6,328 bases of DNA from an uncultured Neomegalonema sp. GTDB taxonomy: Bacteria > Pseudomonadota > Alphaproteobacteria > Rhodobacterales > Rhodobacteraceae. Shown one piece after another: positions 1-5,549 of the stretch; the first letter of the stretch is position 1; each line of letters starts with the position of its first letter. The notes beneath the pieces are model-generated. The model did no database searches and was not told where the DNA came from. It saw only the letters and a list, made by a program, of their open reading frames with translations. Where the stretch lies: assembly GCA_937958345.1 (NCBI GenBank), contig CALGNW010000200.1, positions 1 to 6,328 of the forward strand. Direction: 5' to 3'. The position numbers and the translations under genes are program-made.

Positions 1-600
1 GCAGAGCATATCTGCGAAAAGCGCGCGGCGACCCCAGAGGCCGCTGAAAAGTTCATGGCGATCTTCAAGGAATACTCTGAAAACGTCATCTTCGCGCACC
101 AGACCGATGATCTGTCGGACAGCCAGCCGACCAAAGGGAACATCTTGGGCGGTCTGACGACGATTGAGGAAAAAGCCCTCGGCAATCTGGAAAAGATTGG
201 CCGCGAATGTACCTATATCGACGCGCTGCAAGCGGCTGAGTCGCCCGAAAAAGGCAACGGCCTTTACTTCATGGACACGTCCTCGGCGGCGGCGGAGTGC
301 GTCGTGCTGATGGCGGCGGCGGGCTATGTCATCCACACCGTCCCCACCGGGCAAGGCAATGTGGTCGGCAACCCGATTGTTCCGGTGATCAAAATCTCCG
401 GCAACCCTCGCACCCTGCGCACGATGTCCGAGCATATCGACGTGGATGTGACCGGCGTGCTGACCCGCGAGCAGACCATCGATGAGGCAGGTGACGCCCT
501 GATCGAGATGATCGAACGCACAGCCAATGGCCGCAACACCGCAGCCGAAGCCCTCGGCCACCGCGAATTCTCCATGACCAAGCTATACCGCTCGGCGTAA
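1..600 (+). CDS. suyB: UxaA-family hydro-lyase large subunit, C-terminal part (5' end outside window); probably sulfolactate sulfo-lyase SuyB
   Basis: The reading frame is open from base 1, so this is the last 199 residues of a longer protein; full-length relatives are near 390 residues. It matches the C-terminal domain of the UxaA/GarD/SuyB family, metal-dependent enzymes that eliminate water or sulfite from 2-hydroxy acids. Seen here are the block FMDTSSAAAE (about residues 90-99), the segment TGQGNVVGNPIVPVIKISGN (about 114-133), and an end reading GHREFSMTKLYRSA. Altronate and galactarate dehydratases usually carry a differently worded GRGTPFG-type block. The GQGNVVGNP wording and the C-terminal tail resemble what I remember of SuyB, the large subunit of (2R)-sulfolactate sulfo-lyase, which makes pyruvate and sulfite. 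The adjacent Ldh_2-family dehydrogenase supports that reading. Family assignment is firm. The SuyB choice is inference, and the small subunit suyA, expected upstream, is not visible. Confidence 0.8.
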   Translation, partial: AEHICEKRAATPEAAEKFMAIFKEYSENVIFAHQTDDLSDSQPTKGNILGGLTTIEEKALGNLEKIGRECTYIDALQAAESPEKGNGLYFMDTSSAAAECVVLMAAAGYVIHTVPTGQGNVVGNPIVPVIKISGNPRTLRTMSEHIDVDVTGVLTREQTIDEAGDALIEMIERTANGRNTAAEALGHREFSMTKLYRSA

Positions 601-633
601 GAAGAACGGGATTGAGGGTGGCAGACTGAATAT

Positions 634-668
634 CGAAAGACGCATAGGCTCTGTGCGTCTTTCGTTTC
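634..668 (+). terminator. Intrinsic terminator after the UxaA/SuyB-like gene
   Basis: A perfect 11-bp stem, CGAAAGACGCA (634-644) with TGCGTCTTTCG (654-664), encloses a 9-base loop. A short T-rich tail, TTTC, follows at 665-668. It begins 34 bases after the stop codon at 598-600. The T-tract is short, but the stem is long and perfect. It should end, or at least attenuate, transcription before the downstream dehydrogenase, which would then need its own promoter or rely on read-through. Confidence 0.75.
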
Positions 669-709
669 ACCTTCAATGCAAAACGGTCTAATTGAGAAAC
701 AAGACTGGA

Positions 710-730
710 CCCTTGGAACACGTTCAAGGG
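710..730. promoter_or_regulatory. Imperfect dyad upstream of the dehydrogenase gene; possible operator
   Basis: CCCTTG (710-715) is mirrored by CAAGGG (725-730). The inner AA and TT also pair if one G is bulged. The dyad lies 31 bases before the dehydrogenase start and downstream of the hairpin at 634-664, where a regulator of this gene or an early mRNA hairpin could act. No convincing -35/-10 pair was seen beside it, and no regulator gene is in the window. It could equally be chance. Confidence 0.3.
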
Positions 731-761
731 GGACGACAAATTCAAGCATTGGATTCGCTTC

Positions 762-1763
762 ATGCCAAACCTGACACGCGATGAAGCCGAAGCGCTCGTC
801 GGTAACGCCCTTCTCGCCTCGAAGGTTTCCACCAAGAACGCGGCGTCGGTCGCCCGTGCTCTGGTCGCTGCCGAAATCGACGGTCAGGTCGGTCACGGCC
901 TGTCGCGGGTCGGCAGTTATTGCGCGCAATCTGCCTCTGGCAAAGTCGATGGCCACGCCGTGCCCATGGCACAGCGCACCGCGTCGGCCTTTTTGCGCGT
1001 CGACGCAGCAAACGGGTTTGCCTTTCCAGCGATGGAACTCGCCATCGAAGAAGTCGCCGCCACGGCGCTTGAAACCGGAATCGCTGCTGCCGCAATTACC
1101 CGCTCGCACCATTGCGGACAGGCGGGCGCGCATGTTGAAAAACTCGCCGAGCGCGGCTGCGTCTCGATGCTGTTTGCCAACACACCCAAAGCGATGGCGC
1201 CATGGGGCGGTAACGCACCCATTTTTGGCACGAATCCCATCGCCTTTGGCACACCGCAAGCGGGGGAAGCGCCCCTCGTGATTGATTTATCTTTGTCGAA
1301 AGTCGCACGCGGCAAAGTTATGGCCGCTTCCAAGCGCGGTGAAGATATTCCTGTCGGCTGGGCGCTCGACAGCGACGGCAATGACACCACCGATGCAAAG
1401 ACTGCGCTGGCAGGCTCGATGGTTCCGATGGGCGATGCAAAGGGTGCTGCGCTTGCGCTGATGGTGGAGCTGTTGGCGGCGGGCCTTGGAGGGGCAAAGT
1501 TCGGCAACGAAGCCGCATCTTTCCTCAGTGCGGAGGGCGATGCGCCGGGAACCGGACAACTGCTGATTGCCTTTAATGTCTCAAAGACGGCGGGTGACGG
1601 GTATCTCGCGCGGGTCGGCGACTTGCTCGGCGCAATGCTCGGACAAGACGGCGTGCGCCTGCCGGGAACGAAGCGCCTGGCGCTGCGCGAAGCGGCTGAG
1701 AAAGATGGGATTACCGTCGCGCAGGCAGTTATAGATGAGATAGGCAGAATCGCGGCGGGGTGA
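762..1763 (+). CDS. comC: Ldh_2-family (malate/L-lactate/sulfolactate) dehydrogenase; probably (R)-sulfolactate dehydrogenase ComC
   Basis: This 333-residue protein has the length and layout of the Ldh_2 family, cytosolic NAD(P)H-dependent oxidoreductases without a classic Rossmann fold. They interconvert 2-hydroxy and 2-oxo acids, or reduce cyclic imino acids. Visible motifs are GHGLSR (44-49, the usual catalytic His/Arg region), SHHCG (115-119), GTNP (156-159), the VIDLS segment (173-177) and GDAKGAALALMVELL (224-238, the family GxKGxxLAxMVE block). ATG 762 is the only reasonable start: no other ATG, GTG or TTG lies in frame after the upstream stop at 693-695. Its ribosome site is weak (GGA at 751-753, 8 bases away). 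Family members include malate, ureidoglycolate, diketogulonate, piperideine-carboxylate and sulfolactate enzymes. Sequence alone does not fix the substrate. The SuyB-like neighbour favours ComC, which oxidises or interconverts sulfolactate through sulfopyruvate. Confidence 0.85.
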   Translation: MPNLTRDEAEALVGNALLASKVSTKNAASVARALVAAEIDGQVGHGLSRVGSYCAQSASGKVDGHAVPMAQRTASAFLRVDAANGFAFPAMELAIEEVAATALETGIAAAAITRSHHCGQAGAHVEKLAERGCVSMLFANTPKAMAPWGGNAPIFGTNPIAFGTPQAGEAPLVIDLSLSKVARGKVMAASKRGEDIPVGWALDSDGNDTTDAKTALAGSMVPMGDAKGAALALMVELLAAGLGGAKFGNEAASFLSAEGDAPGTGQLLIAFNVSKTAGDGYLARVGDLLGAMLGQDGVRLPGTKRLALREAAEKDGITVAQAVIDEIGRIAAG

Positions 1764-1772
1764 AAGTTTCAA

Positions 1773-1792
1773 CCCCCGGCAAAAACCGGGGG
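1773..1792. terminator. GC-rich hairpin between converging genes; probable bidirectional terminator
   Basis: CCCCCGG (1773-1779) pairs with CCGGGGG (1786-1792) around a six-base CAAAAA loop. It starts 10 bases after the dehydrogenase stop codon and lies 23 bases beyond the stop of the small minus-strand frame, so it can serve both. Neither side has a long T-tract (minus side TTGAAACTTTC), so efficiency is uncertain. Confidence 0.55.
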
Positions 1793-1815
1793 CTGCTGTG
1801 ACCTGTAGAGGAAAT

Positions 1816-1920
1816 TTACTTTCCTTTACCGCCACCGGCTGGAGCATTCGAACGACCGCCACCGGAATCGTTACCCGTTTGGCTTGGCCATCCTCCGCCG
1901 TTCCCTTGACCTTTTCCCAT
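1816..1920 (-). CDS. Small glycine-rich protein, 34 residues, function unknown
   Basis: ATG at 1918-1920 opens a 34-codon frame that ends with TAA at 1816-1818. A very good Shine-Dalgarno sequence, AAGGAA at 1927-1932, lies 6 bases before the ATG and is better than that of the long genes around it. The peptide begins MGKGQGNGGGWPSQTGNDSG and continues GGRSNAPAGGGKGK. It is rich in Gly, Asn and Ser, basic at both ends, has one Trp-Pro pair, and has no membrane segment, signal peptide or cysteine. It looks intrinsically disordered. The WPSxTGNxSGGGRxNAP arrangement resembles small hypothetical proteins I vaguely recall from proteobacteria, but I cannot name a family or function. The gene is flanked by its own AT-rich upstream region and a downstream hairpin. 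The short length means chance cannot be excluded; the ribosome site and codon-like composition argue against it. Confidence 0.6.
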   Translation of the reverse strand: MGKGQGNGGGWPSQTGNDSGGGRSNAPAGGGKGK

Positions 1921-1949
1921 ATCGTGTTCCTTTTCAATTTTTAGATGTG

Positions 1950-1976
1950 AAAACAAAAAACACTCCTAAAAAGAGT
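1950..1976 (-). terminator. Weak-stem, strong U-tract terminator candidate (minus strand)
   Basis: Read on the minus strand, ACTC and GAGT (1973-1976 and 1962-1965) form a short stem around a seven-base loop. A run TTTTTTGTTTT follows immediately (1960-1950). The stem is only 4 bp plus a mismatch, so its strength is doubtful, but the U-run is the best in the window. It lies downstream of the ClC gene and of two GC-rich hairpins, and 30 bases before the small glycine-rich frame. It could end the ubiG-ClC transcript, or part of it could belong to the leader of the small gene. Confidence 0.4.
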
Positions 1977-1986
1977 CTAAATTGAG

Positions 1987-2033
1987 GCCGCGATTTGACC
2001 GCGGCTAGCCCGGTCCACCGCAAAGCTCCGGGC
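1987..2033. repeat. Two tandem GC-rich hairpins downstream of the ClC gene
   Basis: GCCGCG (1987-1992) pairs with CGCGGC (2000-2005) over a seven-base loop. GCCCGG (2008-2013) pairs with CCGGGC (2028-2033) over a 14-base loop. They stand side by side, two bases apart, in the 3' untranslated region of the ClC message. On the minus strand the first to be transcribed is 2033-2008, then 2005-1987, then the U-rich element at 1976-1950. Likely roles are transcript termination or 3'-end stabilisation. Confidence 0.45.
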
Positions 2034-2037
2034 GTTC

Positions 2038-2085
2038 GTCGAGGCGCATCAGTCCTCACCCATGCTCCTCCTCATGCGCCTCGAC
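2038..2085. repeat. Perfect 12-bp inverted repeat spanning the ClC stop codon
   Basis: GTCGAGGCGCAT at 2038-2049 is the exact reverse complement of ATGCGCCTCGAC at 2074-2085, with a 24-base spacer. The ClC stop codon (2056-2058) lies in the spacer, so the upstream arm is coding and the downstream arm is untranslated. As RNA it would form a 12-bp GC-rich stem that presents the stop codon in its loop. It is the longest perfect dyad noticed in the window. It may be a 3' stabiliser or part of the terminator cluster. Confidence 0.6.
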
Positions 2086-3714
2086 CAGCGCACGGTTATA
2101 GGCCCGCAGAGCATCGACGTGAAACAGCGCGCCGACCAGCGTATTGCCGCCGCCTTCCGTCTGTTTGACCACCGGGATCGACTCCAGTTTGCTGCCCTCA
2201 ACAAACATCGGCAGCGCCTTTGCGAGCGTATCGTCCGCCATCAGCAGCACGCCCTGTTCGATCAAATCCCAACTCTGCATTTCCGAGGGCGAGCCTTCCG
2301 AGCCGCGCGGTGTCATGTGGTTGCCGACCTTCATCGTATCGAGCAAATACCGCTGCGGCCCGTCCCCCAGATGCAGGCCCCTATTCCCGAGCCGCCAGTG
2401 AAAATAACTGCGCTCGATAACCTGTTGTGTCATCACACTTGCCACGGAGACAGTCACCATAACGGCTACCGCCGACTGGTAATCACCTGTCAGTTCAAAA
2501 ACGATCAGCGAGGTTGATATCGGTGCGCCCAGCACCGCTGCCGCCACAGCACCCATACCGGCAAGCGCATAAAGGCCATAGGATAAAGACCAATCCGGAA
2601 CCATCGCTGTTGCAACGATTCCGAATGCACCGCCTGTCAATGCACCAAGCATCAGAGAGGGTGAAAATACGCCGCCCCCGAAACGGGTCGCAAGCGTAAT
2701 TGCGACCGCTGCAAGCTTTGCCGCGATCACAATGAGGATGAACCAAAACCCGTATTGCTCGTTCAGGACCCGCGTCGTTGTTTCATAGCCGACACCAATC
2801 GTCTGCGGCACACCAATCGCGATAATACCCAGCAGCGCACCGCCGACGACCGGTTCGATCCATAATGGATAATTCCAGCGATCCTTGAGGTTATCAGTCA
2901 GATTGTCCGCGACAATGATACATGCCATCAGCAGCGTCGCAGTTATGGCACAAACGACCCCTAACAATGCAAAGGCTGGCAACTCCCAGAACGTTTCCAA
3001 CTCGTGGACGGGGATCGAGAAAGCCGGAAAATCGCCAATATGCTCGCGAGAGATCATCGCGCCCGCTACGCTGGCGATGACAACCGGAGCGAACGCCTTC
3101 ACAGCATAATAGCCGAGCACAACTTCCATTGCGAACAGCGCGCCCGCTATCGGGGCATTGAAACTCGATGAAACCGCCGCCGCCGCCGCGCATCCCAGCA
3201 AAGTCCGCGCGCGCACGGGTGAGCATTTAAGCCAGTGCGAGATCTGGGAGGCAATGGTCGCGCCCGCATGGACCACCGGCCCCTCTCGGCCCGAACTCGC
3301 GCCGAAACCGAGCGACACTGCTGAGACAACAAACGAAATCGCACCGCTGCGAAGCGACAACTCACAGTTCCGCACCCGACTGCTCTCGATGACCTCGGCA
3401 ACACTCGCGGCGCGGCCTGACTGGCTGAAAACCGCCAGAATGATCCCGACGATCAGTCCACCGATCATCGGTACGACCAGAACGACGTACCATTCCAACT
3501 GCGCTGCACCGCTTTCGATGCTCGCTTCCGTCGCTCCGTACAGCAGCCGTTGCAGGACCTCGACCACCGAATAAAAGGCCAGCGCCGCATACCCGGACAG
3601 GACGCCGACAAGCAGCGCCAACAGCCAAACAACGGGCTGTTCCGTGGACGTCAACCTGCGGAAAAAATCGACCAGCACGGCGCGCCGCCGTGAGTCAAGA
3701 ACGCGCGACAACAT
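2056..3714 (-). CDS. ClC-family chloride channel / H+-Cl- antiporter with C-terminal CBS-like domain
   Basis: This inner-membrane protein has 552 residues from ATG 3714. An open frame also reaches a TTG at 3750, but the ATG has an AAGG ribosome site five bases upstream while the TTG has none. About residues 25-440 form the hydrophobic ClC core. GREGP is at 142-146, with Glu144 as the gating glutamate. FNAPIAG is at 185-191. GGGVFSPS (346-353) matches the GxFxP anion-binding loop. GDYQ has Tyr412, equivalent to the pore tyrosine of E. coli ClcA. The first anion motif (GSGIP in ClcA, with its central serine) is replaced by GRAASVAEV (100-108). The proton-pathway glutamate of antiporters could not be aligned with confidence, so channel and exchanger remain open. 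Residues about 459-540 resemble a worn or single CBS pair (LAKALPMFVEGSKLESIPVV, then LVGALFHVDALRAY). It lies 50 bases downstream of ubiG on the same strand, probably co-transcribed. Confidence 0.92.
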   Translation of the reverse strand: MLSRVLDSRRRAVLVDFFRRLTSTEQPVVWLLALLVGVLSGYAALAFYSVVEVLQRLLYGATEASIESGAAQLEWYVVLVVPMIGGLIVGIILAVFSQSGRAASVAEVIESSRVRNCELSLRSGAISFVVSAVSLGFGASSGREGPVVHAGATIASQISHWLKCSPVRARTLLGCAAAAAVSSSFNAPIAGALFAMEVVLGYYAVKAFAPVVIASVAGAMISREHIGDFPAFSIPVHELETFWELPAFALLGVVCAITATLLMACIIVADNLTDNLKDRWNYPLWIEPVVGGALLGIIAIGVPQTIGVGYETTTRVLNEQYGFWFILIVIAAKLAAVAITLATRFGGGVFSPSLMLGALTGGAFGIVATAMVPDWSLSYGLYALAGMGAVAAAVLGAPISTSLIVFELTGDYQSAVAVMVTVSVASVMTQQVIERSYFHWRLGNRGLHLGDGPQRYLLDTMKVGNHMTPRGSEGSPSEMQSWDLIEQGVLLMADDTLAKALPMFVEGSKLESIPVVKQTEGGGNTLVGALFHVDALRAYNRALVEAHEEEHG

Positions 3715-3760
3715 ACCGCCCTTGCTCGCAAAATCACGAGCCACTGGCAAGGTTGCAATG

Positions 3761-3772
3761 CGCGCTAGCGCG
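3761..3772. repeat. 12-base palindrome covering the ubiG stop codon
   Basis: CGCGCTAGCGCG is a perfect palindrome and contains the ubiG TAG stop (complement of 3765-3767). With no loop it is more like a site for a dimeric protein than an RNA hairpin. GC-rich coding ends produce such palindromes by chance. No T-tract follows, so it is unlikely to separate ubiG from the ClC gene. Confidence 0.35.
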
Positions 3773-4499
3773 GTTTTTCCGCGACCAGCGCATAATTCAC
3801 CGACATATCCGTAGTTCGGGACCAGGTATCGCGCAGCGCCGCATACGAAAAGCCGGTATCGTCAACAACGGTAAGGCCAGCGTCGGTGAGCGCAGCCTCC
3901 AGTTCGGAGGGAGTCGGGAACTTCTTCCAGTCATGGGTTCCGCGCGGCAACCAGCGCAGGACATACTCTGCCGCACCGATAGCCAGCGCATAGCTCTTGG
4001 CGGTGCGGTTGAGCGTGGAAAGAAAGATCAACGCACCGGGTTTTGCCAACGCAGCAACATCCGAGAGAAACGCCGGTATATCCGCAACGTGTTCGACGAT
4101 TTCCATGGCGAGCACCACATCGAACTGTGCATTCTCCGCAACCAAAGCGGCTGCGGAATCAGCGCGATAGGATACGTCCAGCCCTTGTATTTCAGCATGA
4201 TCACGCGCAACTGCAATCGCCTCGGCAGAGGCATCAACGCCCGTTACAGCGGCGCCGAGGCGCGCCATAGGCTCGCAGAGTAAGCCGCCGCCACACCCGA
4301 CATCAACGACACTGAGTCCCGAGAACGGACGCAGCGTTTCGGGGCTCCGGCCATATTGCGCACAGACGTGATCGCGGATGTAGTCCAGACGGATCGGATT
4401 CATCCGGTGCAGAGGCTTGGCCTCTCCCTCCGGATCCCACCATGTCGCAGCCATCCGGTCAAACTTGCCGATTTCTGCAGCGTCTATTGTTTCGTTCAT
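3765..4499 (-). CDS. ubiG: Ubiquinone biosynthesis O-methyltransferase UbiG
   Basis: This 244-residue S-adenosylmethionine-dependent enzyme carries out both O-methylations of the ubiquinone ring (the polyprenyl-catechol step and the final demethylubiquinol step) at the inner membrane surface. Seen are the UbiG N-terminus with FDRMAATWWDPEG (13-25) and KPLHRMNPIRLDYI (28-41), SAM motif I VVDVGCGGGLLCEPMA (64-79), the acidic post-I motif VTGVDAS (85-91), MEIVEHV (132-138), FLSTLNRT (159-166) and LPRGTHDWKKF (184-194). Length fits the E. coli protein (240). The frame is open 36 codons further upstream, to 4607, but the family N-terminus begins at MNETID. GAGG lies 4 bases before that ATG, and the upstream extension would overlap pip. 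The gene leads a probable two-gene unit with the ClC gene. Nothing odd was seen in the catalytic core. Confidence 0.96.
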   Translation of the reverse strand: MNETIDAAEIGKFDRMAATWWDPEGEAKPLHRMNPIRLDYIRDHVCAQYGRSPETLRPFSGLSVVDVGCGGGLLCEPMARLGAAVTGVDASAEAIAVARDHAEIQGLDVSYRADSAAALVAENAQFDVVLAMEIVEHVADIPAFLSDVAALAKPGALIFLSTLNRTAKSYALAIGAAEYVLRWLPRGTHDWKKFPTPSELEAALTDAGLTVVDDTGFSYAALRDTWSRTTDMSVNYALVAEKPR

Positions 4500-4598
4500 T
4501 TTGCCTCGGTCCATCGGCCTTGCGTCGCTATCGCCCATTCGATACCCCGACAACGACCGCGCCGCCACTGTTGCCGCGTCGCACCCGGAGTTTCTCGT
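4500..4598. promoter_or_regulatory. Shared divergent promoter region between ubiG and pip
   Basis: These 99 bases separate two divergent start codons and must hold, or overlap, both promoters unless these lie inside the genes. On the minus strand TTGTCG, 17 bases, then TAGCGA is a poor sigma-70-like match for ubiG. On the plus strand TTGCGT with a GATACC-like element is poorer still. The pip ribosome site GGAG (4587-4590) and the ubiG site GAGG are clear. No operator repeat was recognised. Confidence 0.4.
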
Positions 4599-5549
4599 AT
4601 GCGCCAACGACAGCTTTATCCCGTGATCGAAGCCCGCATCAAACGGCGGCTAAAAGTTTCCGATCTGCACGAAATCTACGTCGAGGAATGCGGAAACCCG
4701 AACGGCAAGCCGGTGATCGTCCTTCACGGCGGCCCCGGCGCGGGGTGCAATCCGGCGATGCGGCGTTTTTTTGATCCGTCCGTTTACCGGGTCATTCTGT
4801 TTGATCAGCGCGGATGCGGGCGCTCGACACCCAGCGCATGCTGCGAGGAAAATACGACGTGGGATCTGGTTGCTGACATCGAGCGGATACGCGAGGAATT
4901 CGGTGTCGAAAAATGGATGCTGTTCGGCGGCTCGTGGGGATCTACTCTCGCCCTCGCCTACGCCCAAACGCACCCCAGTCGCGTTACCGAAATGGTCTTG
5001 CGCGGCATCTTTCTGATCCGACGGGAAGAATGCGAGTGGTTCCATAATGGAGGATGCGCACGCTTTCACCCCGAACTGTGGGAGCAGTTCATCTCCCCGA
5101 TCCCCGAGGCAGAGCGCGGTGACATGTTATCGGCGTACCATAAGCGCCTGTTCGGTGACGACGCGCATGTCCGCCTGAACTGCGCGCGTGCATGGAGCCG
5201 TTGGGAGGGAGCGACCGTCACGATGAAGCAATCTCCGCAACGTGCAAATGCCTTTGCCCGCGACGACTACGCGCTCGCGTTCGCGCGGATTGAAGCGCAT
5301 TATTTTATAAATCGCGGTTTTATGGAAGAGGACGGACAACTGCTGCGTGATGTGTACAAAATCGCGCATATTCCCGGCGTGATTGTTCAGGGACGCTACG
5401 ACGTGGTCACGCCGCCGATCAGTGCATGGCAGTTGCACAAGGCGTGGCCGAACTCGGAATTGATCGTCGCGCCGGATGCCGGACACGCGGTCAGCGAACC
5501 AAGCATTGCCACCGCGTTACTCGATGCGACCGATCATTTCCGGGGCTAG
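4599..5549 (+). CDS. pip: Proline iminopeptidase (prolyl aminopeptidase, peptidase family S33)
   Basis: This 316-residue cytosolic alpha/beta-hydrolase removes N-terminal proline from peptides. Seen are the N-terminus RQLYPVIEA, the oxyanion-hole motif HGGPG (43-47), FDQRGCGRSTP (68-78), the nucleophile elbow GGSWGS (110-115) with Ser112, the GRYDVVTP segment with Asp268, and PDAGHAVSE with His296. The catalytic triad is therefore complete and correctly spaced. Length matches bacterial Pip (about 310-320). The start chosen is ATG 4599, with GGAG eight bases upstream. The same frame stays open back to 4356, but that stretch is antisense to ubiG and does not resemble the family. It is divergent from ubiG, and its stop codon shares bases with that of hisG. 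A related S33 peptidase with a different specificity is the only realistic alternative. Confidence 0.95.
   Translation: MRQRQLYPVIEARIKRRLKVSDLHEIYVEECGNPNGKPVIVLHGGPGAGCNPAMRRFFDPSVYRVILFDQRGCGRSTPSACCEENTTWDLVADIERIREEFGVEKWMLFGGSWGSTLALAYAQTHPSRVTEMVLRGIFLIRREECEWFHNGGCARFHPELWEQFISPIPEAERGDMLSAYHKRLFGDDAHVRLNCARAWSRWEGATVTMKQSPQRANAFARDDYALAFARIEAHYFINRGFMEEDGQLLRDVYKIAHIPGVIVQGRYDVVTPPISAWQLHKAWPNSELIVAPDAGHAVSEPSIATALLDATDHFRG

Noticed and set aside
324..1259. Long minus-strand open frame (311 codons) opposite the UxaA end and the dehydrogenase
   Set aside because: It is antisense to two well-recognised genes, runs across their intergenic terminator, is rich in Arg and Cys and resembles no family; a shadow frame.
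1581..1937. Minus-strand open frame (118 codons) beginning near the small glycine-rich gene
   Set aside because: It is in a different frame from the glycine-rich peptide, runs through the GC-rich hairpin and antisense to the dehydrogenase end, and lacks a good ribosome site.
3715..3750. TTG start giving a ClC protein 12 residues longer
   Set aside because: No Shine-Dalgarno sequence precedes the TTG, while ATG 3714 has AAGG five bases upstream; the longer form is not excluded.
3690..4283. Plus-strand open frame (197 codons) opposite ubiG
   Set aside because: It lies antisense to the conserved methyltransferase core and has no recognisable domain or ribosome site.
4356..4598. Upstream extension of the pip frame
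   Set aside because: The 81 extra codons are antisense to the ubiG N-terminus and are not pip-like; ATG 4599 has a good ribosome site and the family N-terminus.
4500..4607. 36-codon N-terminal extension of ubiG
   Set aside because: It overlaps the pip start, is not part of the UbiG family, and MNETID has its own ribosome site.
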